NCBI RefSeq assembly: GCF_965263005.1
Contig: NZ_OZ253579.1
Location: 1,054,001-1,118,000 of the forward strand
Length of the DNA stretch: 64,000 bases
DNA from: Rariloculus sp965263005
GTDB lineage: Bacteria; Pseudomonadota; Gammaproteobacteria; Steroidobacterales; Rariloculaceae
Reading direction: 5' to 3'
Below are positions 53,378 through 64,000 of this stretch, one piece after another. The notes under the pieces were generated by a model that ran no database searches, was not told where the DNA came from, and saw only the letters and a program-made list of their open reading frames with translations. The translations under genes were made by a program, and so were the position numbers. Within the stretch, counting starts at the first letter, position 1. The number at the start of each line of letters is the position of its first letter.

Positions 53378-54727
53378 TTGGGCGAGCGCTTTTACATCAA
53401 GACTTTCGGTTGCCAGATGAACGAGTACGATTCGGCGAAGATGGCCGACGTGCTGGCCGAGTCGCTCGGCGCAACCGTGGCCGAGAGTCCTGACGACGCC
53501 GGGATCCTGTTGCTCAATACGTGCTCGGTGCGGGAGAAGGCACAGGAAAAGGTGTTCTCCCTGCTCGGCAGGTGGCGTGCTCTGAAACAGCGCCGCCCGA
53601 ATACGATCATCGGCGTCGGCGGCTGTGTCGCGAGCCAGGAGGGCGAGGCGATCATCGCGCGTGCGCCGTTCGTCGATCTCGTCTTCGGGCCGCAAACGCT
53701 GCACAGGCTGCCCGAGATGATCGGCACCGTTCGTTCGGGCAAGCCCAATGTCGTCGACGTGAGTTTCCCCGAGATCGAGAAGTTCGACGTCATTCCCGAA
53801 CCGAGCCAGGCATCGTGCACGGCGTTCCTGTCGGCCATGGAAGGCTGCAGCAAGTACTGTACGTTCTGCGTCGTGCCGTATACGCGCGGCGAGGAGATCA
53901 GCCGGCCGCTCGACGATGTGATCGCCGAGGCTTACCGCTTGTCCGAGCTCGGCGTCAAGGAGATCAACCTGCTCGGGCAGAACGTCAACGCCTATCGCGG
54001 CGATGTACACGGCGGCGGGACGGCGGATCTTGCGACGCTGATCCATTACGTCGCGGCGATCGACGGCGTCGATCGCATCCGCTTTACGACCTCGCATCCG
54101 GCCGAGTTCACCGACTCGCTGATCGATGCCTACCGCGATGTCGACAAGCTTGCGAGCTATCTGCACCTGCCCGTCCAGAGCGGCTCGGACCGGATTCTCA
54201 ACGCGATGAAGCGGGGCTATACGGCGGCCGGGTATTTGCGGAGAATCGAAGCGCTCAAGCGAGCGCGGCCGGGCATCTCGATCTCGTCGGATTTCATCGT
54301 CGGCTTCCCCGGCGAGACCGAAGCGGACTTCGAGGACACTCTCGAGTTGATCCGCGCCGTCGGTTTTGACCAGTCATTCAGCTTCATTTACAGCGCACGG
54401 CCAGGCACGCCGGCCGCAGCGCTCGATGACCCGGTGCCGCACGAAGTCAAACAGAGCCGACTGGCGCGCTTGCAGGCGCTCGTCAACACTCAGGCCGCCG
54501 CGATCAGCCGCGACATGGTCGGAACGATCCAGTGCATTCTCGTCGAGAAGATGTCGAAGAAATCGAATCGGGAGCTTGCGGGAAGAACCGAGAACAATCG
54601 CTGGGTCAACTTCGCCGCCGATTCACGTCTCGTGGGGCAGTTCGTCGACGTGCTGATCACCGAAGCCCTGCCTAACAGTCTGCGAGGCCGCCTGGCGAGC
54701 CCGGCGGCGCAAGAATCCGTTGCCTGA
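53378..54727 (+). CDS. miaB: tRNA-2-methylthio-N6-dimethylallyladenosine synthase
   Basis: The product has 449 residues from TTG 53378, with GAAGG 10 bases upstream; TTG 53369 is too close to that site. The UPF0004 domain has KTFGCQMNEYDS and NTCSVREKAQEKVF, the radical-SAM loop is CSKYCTFC, and a TRAM domain closes the protein. It adds a methylthio group to i6A37 of tRNAs reading UNN codons. Its 3' end overlaps ybeZ by 8 bases. Confidence 0.96.
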   Translation: MGERFYIKTFGCQMNEYDSAKMADVLAESLGATVAESPDDAGILLLNTCSVREKAQEKVFSLLGRWRALKQRRPNTIIGVGGCVASQEGEAIIARAPFVDLVFGPQTLHRLPEMIGTVRSGKPNVVDVSFPEIEKFDVIPEPSQASCTAFLSAMEGCSKYCTFCVVPYTRGEEISRPLDDVIAEAYRLSELGVKEINLLGQNVNAYRGDVHGGGTADLATLIHYVAAIDGVDRIRFTTSHPAEFTDSLIDAYRDVDKLASYLHLPVQSGSDRILNAMKRGYTAAGYLRRIEALKRARPGISISSDFIVGFPGETEADFEDTLELIRAVGFDQSFSFIYSARPGTPAAALDDPVPHEVKQSRLARLQALVNTQAAAISRDMVGTIQCILVEKMSKKSNRELAGRTENNRWVNFAADSRLVGQFVDVLITEALPNSLRGRLASPAAQESVA

Positions 54728-55709
54728 AGCCACCGCAGCCGAATACGTCCTGGATCTCGTGCTCGCGCCCGACGATCACGAGCGGATGGCCAATCTGTGC
54801 GGACAATTCGACGAGCACATCCGGCAGATCGAGGACAGGCTCCGCGTGCGGATCAGCAACCGAGGCAATCACTTCGAGCTGTCAGGCACGGAGGCTGCAG
54901 CGAATCAGGGGGCGAGAGTACTCAAGGCACTGTTCGCTGCGGCCGGCAGCGAGCAGATCGATCCCGAGCGCGTTCATCTGGAACTCGTAGAGCATGCACA
55001 TCCTGAGAACGCAGCGGCGCGGCGCGACGATCTCATCCTTCACGCCAGACGTCGCGATGTCCGCGCCAGGGGACCCAACCAGGTCGCCTATGTCGAGGCG
55101 TTGCGCGAGCGGGATCTGACATTCGGGATCGGCCCGGCCGGAACGGGCAAGACCTACCTCGCCGTGGCCGCGGCGGTCGAAGCCCTGAGCGCAGACGCAG
55201 TCCGCCGGATCGTTCTCGTGCGGCCCGCCGTCGAGGCCGGCGAACGGCTCGGATTCCTGCCCGGCGACATGGCGCAGAAGATCGATCCGTACCTGCGGCC
55301 GATGTACGACGCACTCTACGAAATGATGGGCTTCGATCGGGTCGGCAAGCTCATCGACCGTCACGTGATCGAAGTCGCGCCGCTCGCGTTCATGCGCGGC
55401 CGCACGCTCAACGAAGCGTTCGTCATTCTCGACGAAGCTCAGAACACGACGCCCGAGCAGATGAAGATGTTCCTGACCAGAATCGGCTTCGGCTCGCGTG
55501 CCGTCGTGACGGGCGACGTGACGCAGACCGATTTGCCCGAGGGCAAGCTATCGGGCCTCAATCACGCAAGCCGCGTGCTCGCAGATGTTGCGGGCGTGGC
55601 CTTCGTCCATTTCGGCCCGAAGGACGTCGTGCGCCATCCTCTCGTGCAGAGCATCGTGGCGGCGTACGCCGTCGACGAAGCGAGGCGGCGCCGCGCGGAG
55701 CAGCCGTGA
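54720..55709 (+). CDS. ybeZ: PhoH-like ATPase YbeZ
   Basis: The product has 329 residues, TTG start overlapping miaB by 8 bases. An N-terminal KH-like region precedes the PhoH ATPase with GPAGTGKTYLAV (Walker A), VRPAVEAGERLGFLPGD, FVILDEAQN (Walker B) and VVTGDVTQTDLP. The miaB-ybeZ-ybeY-corC-lnt order is conserved in gammaproteobacteria. YbeZ partners with YbeY in RNA maturation. Confidence 0.93.
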   Translation: MPEATAAEYVLDLVLAPDDHERMANLCGQFDEHIRQIEDRLRVRISNRGNHFELSGTEAAANQGARVLKALFAAAGSEQIDPERVHLELVEHAHPENAAARRDDLILHARRRDVRARGPNQVAYVEALRERDLTFGIGPAGTGKTYLAVAAAVEALSADAVRRIVLVRPAVEAGERLGFLPGDMAQKIDPYLRPMYDALYEMMGFDRVGKLIDRHVIEVAPLAFMRGRTLNEAFVILDEAQNTTPEQMKMFLTRIGFGSRAVVTGDVTQTDLPEGKLSGLNHASRVLADVAGVAFVHFGPKDVVRHPLVQSIVAAYAVDEARRRRAEQP

Positions 55710-56179
55710 TGGGGGAGAGTCTGTCGATCGTGATTCAGGATGCATGCCCATCCGAATCCACACCGCCGGCCGAACGGCTGCGCGCATGGATCGGCTCGGC
55801 GCTGCAGAACCGCGTCCGCGGCGAGCTGACGTTGCGCATCGTCGCCGAAGCCGAATCGGCCGAGCTCAACTCGCGCTACCGGGGCGGACTGGGGCCGACG
55901 AACGTGCTTGCGTTTCCGGCGGAGCCTGAGTTGCCGGCATCGGCCGATGAGCCCCTGCCCTGTGGCGATCTCGTCGTCTGTGCCGCGGTCGTCGCCCGTG
56001 AGGCGGCCAGGCAGGGCAAATCGGCCGAGGCCCACTGGGCGCATATCGTCATTCACGGCGCGCTGCACCTGATCGGCTACGACCATGAATCCGAGCGGCA
56101 GGCCAAGCGGATGGAAGACCGGGAGCGCGCGTTGCTCGATGGCTTCAGCGTTTCGGATCCGTACCGCGAGCGGCCGTGA
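55709..56179 (+). CDS. ybeY: endoribonuclease YbeY (16S rRNA maturation)
   Basis: The product has 156 residues from ATG 55709; GTG 55706 is an alternative. The metal-binding motif HGALHLIGYDH provides His116, His120 and His126, and GPTNVLAFP is conserved. The protein takes part in 16S rRNA 3'-end processing and ribosome quality control. Its start overlaps the ybeZ stop. Confidence 0.95.
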   Translation: MGESLSIVIQDACPSESTPPAERLRAWIGSALQNRVRGELTLRIVAEAESAELNSRYRGGLGPTNVLAFPAEPELPASADEPLPCGDLVVCAAVVAREAARQGKSAEAHWAHIVIHGALHLIGYDHESERQAKRMEDRERALLDGFSVSDPYRERP

Positions 56180-56259
56180 CCCGGCACGCCCGTGACGTTG
56201 TTCGTTAGCAGGCCCTAGTTGCAACGAGCAACCTGGCACTGCAAGATACGATCAGCCGC

Positions 56260-57120
56260 ATGTCCGACGAACCTCCTTCCAGTCTTCAACCGACGAGCCG
56301 CACCGGCTGGTGGACGCGCTTGTTCCACGGGCGCGGCGACGAAGGCGCTGACAGACGCGAAATCACCGAATTCCTGACCGAGTGCCGGGGCCGCAATTGG
56401 CTGGCCAGCGATGAATTCGCGATGCTGCAGGGCGTGCTCGAGGTCTCCGAGACGCACGTGCGTGAAATCATGGTGCCCCGCTCGCACATGGTCGTCCTGC
56501 CGCAGGACGAAGCGCTGGAGGCCCTGCTGAAGATCATCATGGACTCGGGGCACTCGCGCTTCCCGGTCATCGGCGAGGACCGTGATGAGGTCGTCGGCAT
56601 CTTGCTTGCGAAGGATCTGCTCAAGCACATCGGCGACCGCAATCGAAGCTTCGAGATCGAGAAACTCCTCAGGCCTGCCGTGTTCATTCCCGAGAGCAAG
56701 CGCCTCAATACGCTGCTGAGCGAGTTCCGGGCGAGTCACAACCACATGGCGATCGTCGTGGACGAATATGGCGGCGTGTCGGGTCTCGCGACGATCGAGG
56801 ATGTCCTCGAGCAGATCGTCGGCAACATCGATGACGAGCACGACCGCGAGGAAGCCGAGTACATCCAGGTCCAGGACGACGGCCATCATGTCGTTCGTGC
56901 GCTGACGCGAATTGAGGAATTCAACGATTATTTCGGTGTCGAGCTCAGCGATGAGGAGTACGAGACGATAGGCGGCTTGATCATGCACGAGCTCGGCCGT
57001 CTGCCGCGGCGCGGCGAGAATCTCGAGTTTGGAGGATTTCGCTTCAAGATATTGCGCGGCGACCGGCGGAGAATCCACAGCACCGAGGTCGTGCGTATCG
57101 CTTCGCGGGGCGGGGAGTAG
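56260..57120 (+). CDS. corC: CorC/HlyC-family CBS-domain protein
   Basis: The product has 286 residues with no membrane segments. Two CBS domains span about residues 65-190 (REIMVPRSHMVVL, GHSRFPVIGEDRDEVVGILLAKDLL, HMAIVVDEYGGVSGLATIEDVLEQIVG). The C-terminal CorC_HlyC domain contains YETIGGLIMHELGRLPRRGE. It is linked to Mg2+/Co2+ homeostasis in enteric bacteria and lies in the conserved position before lnt. Confidence 0.93.
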   Translation: MSDEPPSSLQPTSRTGWWTRLFHGRGDEGADRREITEFLTECRGRNWLASDEFAMLQGVLEVSETHVREIMVPRSHMVVLPQDEALEALLKIIMDSGHSRFPVIGEDRDEVVGILLAKDLLKHIGDRNRSFEIEKLLRPAVFIPESKRLNTLLSEFRASHNHMAIVVDEYGGVSGLATIEDVLEQIVGNIDDEHDREEAEYIQVQDDGHHVVRALTRIEEFNDYFGVELSDEEYETIGGLIMHELGRLPRRGENLEFGGFRFKILRGDRRRIHSTEVVRIASRGGE

Positions 57121-58602
57121 CGCTCCGCGTCGACCGGGGCCGCGCGTGCTGACTGCTTACCGAATCAAGCTCCTCTCGAGCATCGTCGCGGGCGCGTCGC
57201 TGCCGCTCGCCTATTCGCCCTTCGGCCTGTTCTGGATCGCGCCGCTGTCCTATGCGGCCTTGTTCTACCTCTGGGGCGGAGCGACGCCGCGGCGAGCTTT
57301 CCTGCTCGGTTTCGCATACGGTGCGTCGAGCTTCCTCGTCGGCATGTATTGGATCTACATCAGCATCCACGACTTCGGGCTGGTTCCAGCGAGTCTGGCC
57401 GTAGCGCTCACCGGCGGCCTGGTGGCGATACTCGCGTTGTTCGTCGGCGCCGCGGGGTGGGCGGCAGCCCGGTGGTTTCCGACGACGGGTCCGTTCGCCT
57501 GGTTCGGCGTGTTGCCGGCGCTCTTCGTGCTCACGGAATGGTGCCGCGGGTGGATGTTCACGGGCTTCGGCTGGCTCTCGGCCGGTTACAGCCAGACCGA
57601 CTCCTGGCTCATGGGCTATGCGCCTGTGCTCGGTCTGCACGGCATGAGCTGGGCCGTCATGCTCAGCGCAGGGGCGCTCGTCGCGTTGCTAGCGGGCGCA
57701 TCGAGAACACGCGCCCGGGCGCTCGCGCTGCTGACGGTGCTGTGGGGCAGCGGCTGGGTACTGACGGATGTACGCTGGACCGAGCCAAATGGCCGTCTCC
57801 TCAACGTCGCGCTCGTCCAGGGTGCCGTGCCGCAGGACTTGAAGTGGCGTCCCGAGCAGTTGCGCCCGACGCTCGATCTCTATCGCCGCCTGACGCTGGA
57901 GAGCCGTGGAAGCCAGCTCATCGTCTGGCCCGAGGCCGCGATCCCGGCCGTCTATGGAAACGTGGCCGCCGAGCTCGATGCGCTCAGGAGCGAGGTCGAA
58001 CAGTTCGGCGCGGCCGTCATGTTCGGCATCCTGCGGCGCGACGACGTAACGGGTACGTTTCAAAACGCGCTCATGACGTTAACGGATCCCCCTTCAGTCT
58101 ACGTCAAGCGGCACCTTGTTCCCTTCGGCGAGTACTTTCCCGTGCCGGACTTCGTGCGCAACTGGATGCGCCTGATGAGCCTGCCCTACGTCGATGCCGC
58201 GCCGGGCGACGCGCTGCAGCCGCCGCTTGAGCTGGTCGGCGAGCGAATCGCCGTTACGATCTGTTACGAAGACGTTTTCGGCGCGGAGCAACTGCATTAT
58301 CTGCCCGAAGCCACTGTGCTCGTTAACGTCAGCAACGACGCCTGGTTCGGAGATTCGATCGCGCCCCACCAGCATCTGCAGATAGCGCGGCTCAGAGCCG
58401 CGGAGGCGGGGCGCTATCTGCTGCGTTCGACGAACACGGGCGTGTCGGCGATCATCGATCCGAGCGGCAGGGTCACCGCGCGGCTTCCGCAATTCGAGCC
58501 GGCCGTGCTCGCCGATACCGTGCAGGCGTTCACGGGCTCGACACCGTATTCGCGCTGGGCCAATTTCCCCGTCATCCTCGGGGTGATCCTGACGCTCCTG
58601 AC

Positions 58603-61218
<2,616 letters not shown>

Positions 61219-61321
61219 ACGTCGTCCTTGCCGGCCCGCTCGAGCCTGTGGTTGTCAAACTCCGGCGAATGCTCGATGCTTCGCGGGGGCGTTGTCAATG
61301 GTTCCCGGATTGAGGCAGGGG

Positions 61322-61861
61322 ATGGCTCGAACATCTGGTGGTGATCGTTCCCGGATCGGGCCGCACGTGGCGGTCGCGTTGGCGCTCGGCATGTCGCTCA
61401 CCGTCGCAGGCTGCGGGTTCCAGCTCGAAGGTTCGGGGGCGCTGCCGTCGGCCATGGAACAAACCTACGTCGACGCTGTGCGGCCGAGTTCGGAGTTTCT
61501 GGGCAGTCTGCGTGAAGTGCTCAGACGGCGCGGGCTCGAGGTCGTCAGCGACGCCGGGCAGGCAGGCGCGACGCTCGTCATTACCGAGGACAGCACCGGG
61601 CAGCGCGTGCTTTCCGTCTCGGCCCGGAACATTCCGCGCGAATACGAGATCTACTATGCGGTCACGTTTTCGCTGCGGGTCGGCTCCGAGCCGCTCGTGG
61701 AATCGGAGTCGCTCGTGCTGACGCGCGGCTACACCTATGACGAAACACAGGTCCTCGGCAAGAGCCAGGAGGAGGAAGTGCTGCGCGCGGCTCTGGCGGA
61801 GGATCTGGCACTGCAGGTCGTTCGCCGCATCGAGGCAATCGGCGCCCGCGCGTCGCTTTAA
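61322..61861 (+). CDS. lptE: LPS-assembly lipoprotein LptE
   Basis: The product has 179 residues from ATG 61322, with GGCAGGGG upstream. The lipobox LTVAGC places the lipidated Cys at residue 31, followed by GFQLEGSG, the usual LptE start. It plugs the LptD barrel that inserts LPS in the outer membrane. The longer frame that overlaps leuS is rejected. Its TAA shares the TTAA tetranucleotide with the convergent hisI stop. Confidence 0.93.
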   Translation: MARTSGGDRSRIGPHVAVALALGMSLTVAGCGFQLEGSGALPSAMEQTYVDAVRPSSEFLGSLREVLRRRGLEVVSDAGQAGATLVITEDSTGQRVLSVSARNIPREYEIYYAVTFSLRVGSEPLVESESLVLTRGYTYDETQVLGKSQEEEVLRAALAEDLALQVVRRIEAIGARASL

Positions 61862-62331
61862 ACCTGGGTCGGGTTTGGCGCGTCGCCGTAGACGTCTTCG
61901 GGAGCGAAGACTTTCGCGGTCTCGATAAATTCCAACACGACCGCGCGCCCATCGGTGTCCGGCACCGGGATACGGCGATAGAAACACGAGCGATAGCCGA
62001 CGTGGCAGCTCGCCCCGCCAACGACCTCGACCCTGAGCCAGACACAATCCTGATCGTCGTCTATCAGCAGTTCCCGCACCTTCTGGATCAAACCGCTCGT
62101 GGCGCCCTTGTGCCACAGTACTTGCCGGCTGCGGCTGAAGTAATGAGCCTCGCCGGTTTGAATCGTCTTTTCCAGCGCCTCGCCGTTCATGTAACCGAGC
62201 ATCAGCACTTCGCCCGTGTCGAAGTCCGTCGTCACCGCCGGTATCAAACCGTGTGCGTCGAATTTCGGCGCGAGTTCCGTGCCTGCCTCGATTTTCTCGA
62301 CGTTGACGCGCGCTCGGAATCTGCTCGACAT
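61858..62331 (-). CDS. hisI: phosphoribosyl-AMP cyclohydrolase
   Basis: The product has 157 residues with only the HisI domain; no HisE part is fused. It contains GYMNGEALEKTIQTGEAHYFSRSR and the metal site DDDQDC (Asp91-93, Asp95), Cys109 (GGASCH) and Cys116 (YRSCF). It opens the adenine ring in histidine synthesis. No other his gene is nearby. Confidence 0.95.
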   Translation of the reverse strand: MSSRFRARVNVEKIEAGTELAPKFDAHGLIPAVTTDFDTGEVLMLGYMNGEALEKTIQTGEAHYFSRSRQVLWHKGATSGLIQKVRELLIDDDQDCVWLRVEVVGGASCHVGYRSCFYRRIPVPDTDGRAVVLEFIETAKVFAPEDVYGDAPNPTQV

Positions 62332-62365
62332 AAGCCTAGTGACCGGTAACCGTTGTCAGCCTGCG

Positions 62366-62371
62366 ATTATA
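62366..62371 (-). promoter_or_regulatory. candidate -10 element of hisI
   Basis: A perfect TATAAT on the minus strand lies 34 bases before the hisI ATG. No recognisable -35 hexamer lies 16-18 bases upstream, so this is tentative. Confidence 0.3.
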
Positions 62372-62450
62372 GGCCAAGGTCTCGTACCCTAGCAGGACAG
62401 GCGGCGACAATTGCTATCATTCGCGGTGCCACCGGCCTCGACTTCAAGCT

Positions 62451-63839
62451 ATGGCGCTTCATCTGTACAACACGTTCAGCCGTGCGCGCGAGCGCTTCGT
62501 GCCCGCAGATCCCGGGCGCGTCACGATGTACATCTGCGGAACGACGGTCTACAACTTCGCGCATATCGGCAATGCGCGCCCCTATGTCGTGTTCGACGTG
62601 CTCGCGCGCATGCTGCGGCGCTCCTATACGCTCGTGTATGCCCGCAACTTCACCGATGTCGACGACAAGATCAACGCGGCCGCGCGCGCCGAGGGGATCG
62701 CGATAGGCGAGCTCAGCGAACGGTACGTTGGTGCGTTTCACGAAGATATGGAAGCGCTCGGCGTTCTTTCGCCCGACGTCGAGCCGCGCGTCACGGGGCA
62801 CATTCCGGAGATCGTCTCGTTCATCGAGCGACTGATCGAATCCGGGCATGCCTACGAAGCAGAGGCGCACGTGCTGTTCAGTGTGGCTTCGTACGCCCGC
62901 TACGGCGAGCTGTCTCGCCGCAGCCGCGACGACATGATTGCCGGCGCACGCGTCGAGGTCGCGCCGCTGAAGCGCGCTGCCGCAGATTTTGTGCTCTGGA
63001 AGCCTTCGGCAGCGGACGATGTCGGCTGGGACAGCCCGTGGGGGCGCGGCCGGCCGGGCTGGCACATCGAGTGCTCCGCCATGGCCGAGGCTCATCTCGG
63101 CGCCACGATCGATATTCACGGCGGCGGGCAGGATCTCGTGTTTCCGCATCATGAGAACGAATCCGCGCAGAGCACCTGCGCGCACGGAGGCGAGTTGTTC
63201 TGCAGGTACTGGCTCCACAACGGGCTTGTGCGCTTCGGGGGCGAAAAAATGTCGAAATCGGTCGGCAACATGCGGCTCGTTCGCCGCCTGCTCGAGGAAT
63301 GGCCGGGCGAGGTCTTGCGCCTGGCGTTGCTGACGGCGCACTACCGCCAGCCGCTCGACTGGTCGCCGCAGCTCGCCATTGACGCACGGCAGAAGCTCGA
63401 ACGGATGTACGGCGCGCTACGCGACGCGGGAATCGCGGGATCCGACCGCGATGATGGCGAGGATCCGCCGCCGGCCGTGCTCGCGGCGCTCGAGAATGAC
63501 CTGAACACGCCCCAGGCGCTGGCCGAAATCTTCGCGCTCGTCCGCGCCGCGAACCGCAGCCGCGACACCGGTGAGCGGCTCGCCGCCGCGCGGTCGCTGC
63601 GCGCGGGAGCGCGGCTGCTCGGTTTGCTGAAGCGTGACCCGGCCGAGTGGTTCTCTCGTCCCAACGCGCGCTGCGGCGGCCTGTCCGACGACGAGATTGA
63701 CGCGCTGATCGAGCGGCGGGAAGCGCTGCGCAGCGACAGGAAGTACGCCGAGGCTGATGCGGTCCGGGACACGCTGGCGCAGCGCGGAATCATCCTTGAG
63801 GATGTTTCGGGCGGCACGCGCTGGCGTCGGGTGAGATGA
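62451..63839 (+). CDS. cysS: cysteinyl-tRNA synthetase
   Basis: The product has 462 residues (461 in E. coli). Class I motifs are ICGTTVYNFAHIGNARPY (Cys29 for zinc, HIGN) and GEKMSKSVGN (KMSKS). ECSAMAEAHLGATIDIHGGGQDLVFPHHENE carries the remaining zinc ligands. It is divergent from hisI and is followed 19 bases later by yidD. Confidence 0.98.
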   Translation: MALHLYNTFSRARERFVPADPGRVTMYICGTTVYNFAHIGNARPYVVFDVLARMLRRSYTLVYARNFTDVDDKINAAARAEGIAIGELSERYVGAFHEDMEALGVLSPDVEPRVTGHIPEIVSFIERLIESGHAYEAEAHVLFSVASYARYGELSRRSRDDMIAGARVEVAPLKRAAADFVLWKPSAADDVGWDSPWGRGRPGWHIECSAMAEAHLGATIDIHGGGQDLVFPHHENESAQSTCAHGGELFCRYWLHNGLVRFGGEKMSKSVGNMRLVRRLLEEWPGEVLRLALLTAHYRQPLDWSPQLAIDARQKLERMYGALRDAGIAGSDRDDGEDPPPAVLAALENDLNTPQALAEIFALVRAANRSRDTGERLAAARSLRAGARLLGLLKRDPAEWFSRPNARCGGLSDDEIDALIERREALRSDRKYAEADAVRDTLAQRGIILEDVSGGTRWRRVR

Positions 63840-63858
63840 CGCTGCGACGGCTGAACGC

Positions 63859-64000
63859 ATGACACGCATCTCGGACTGGACCAGCCGGGCGATGATCGGA
63901 CTGATCCGGGTCTATCAGTTGCTGCTTTCGCCGTGGATCGGGCGGCACTGCAGGCATGTGCCGAGCTGCTCCAATTATGCGACGGAGGCGATCGAACGCT
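63859..64000 (+). CDS. yidD: membrane protein insertion efficiency factor YidD (5' part)
   Basis: The first 47 residues are present before the window ends. GLIRVYQLLLSPWIGRHCRHVPSCSNYATEAI matches the YidD signature, with its conserved cysteines. It aids YidC-dependent membrane insertion. Location after cysS is unusual, since yidD usually sits between rnpA and yidC. Confidence 0.85.
   Translation, partial: MTRISDWTSRAMIGLIRVYQLLLSPWIGRHCRHVPSCSNYATEAIER

Overview
The window is a GC-rich piece of a bacterial chromosome, most likely a free-living, probably marine gammaproteobacterium. Gene order is the classic gammaproteobacterial one: tRNA-Tyr/Gly/Thr, tuf, tRNA-Trp, secE-nusG-rplKAJL-rpoBC, rpsLG-fusA-tuf, then the complete S10, spc and alpha ribosomal operons as one block. 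The translated ribosomal and RNA polymerase proteins resemble gammaproteobacterial ones, and E. coli numbering is often conserved (RpoC NADFDGD at residues 458-464). Genus cannot be fixed from sequence alone. No CRISPR array, intact insertion sequence, prophage or rRNA gene was seen.

Layout. 1-5.6 kb, plus strand: end of an amino-acid permease, then mostly exported proteins (DUF6152-like protein, SnoaL-like protein, secreted lipase-like hydrolase, sulfatase), closed by a strong bidirectional terminator. 5.7-7.9 kb, minus strand: a zinc-type macrodomain gene broken by a one-base frameshift, a SirTM-class sirtuin and a VOC/glyoxalase-fold protein, probably one operon. 8.1-11.7 kb, minus strand: an exported protein of unknown function, a second permease and an exported methyltransferase. 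12.1-43.9 kb, plus strand: the tRNA, transcription, translation and ribosomal-protein cluster with two nearly identical tuf genes 16.4 kb apart. 44-48 kb: a membrane methyltransferase/kinase pair, gamma-glutamyltransferase, trpS. 48.2-53 kb: aromatic/aspartate aminotransferase and uvrA on the minus strand, ssb divergent. 53.4-58.6 kb: miaB-ybeZ-ybeY-corC-lnt. 58.6-64 kb: leuS (minus), lptE, hisI (minus), cysS and the start of yidD.

How the genes work together. The central 32 kb supplies the ribosome, RNA polymerase core, elongation factors and Sec translocon. The miaB-ybeZ-ybeY-corC-lnt group links tRNA thiomethylation, rRNA maturation and lipoprotein acylation. LptE, downstream, is itself an outer-membrane lipoprotein that would be processed by Lnt. 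The most unusual unit is the macrodomain-sirtuin pair, a predicted reversible protein ADP-ribosylation module. Its writer keeps the SirTM glutamine in place of the deacetylase histidine, while its eraser is disrupted at a six-base homopolymer. Other points worth following are the codon usage of the two tuf genes, a strong promoter between rpsJ and rplC, a tandem-repeat acidic tail on RpoC, and a remnant mobile repeat inside the tRNA cluster.
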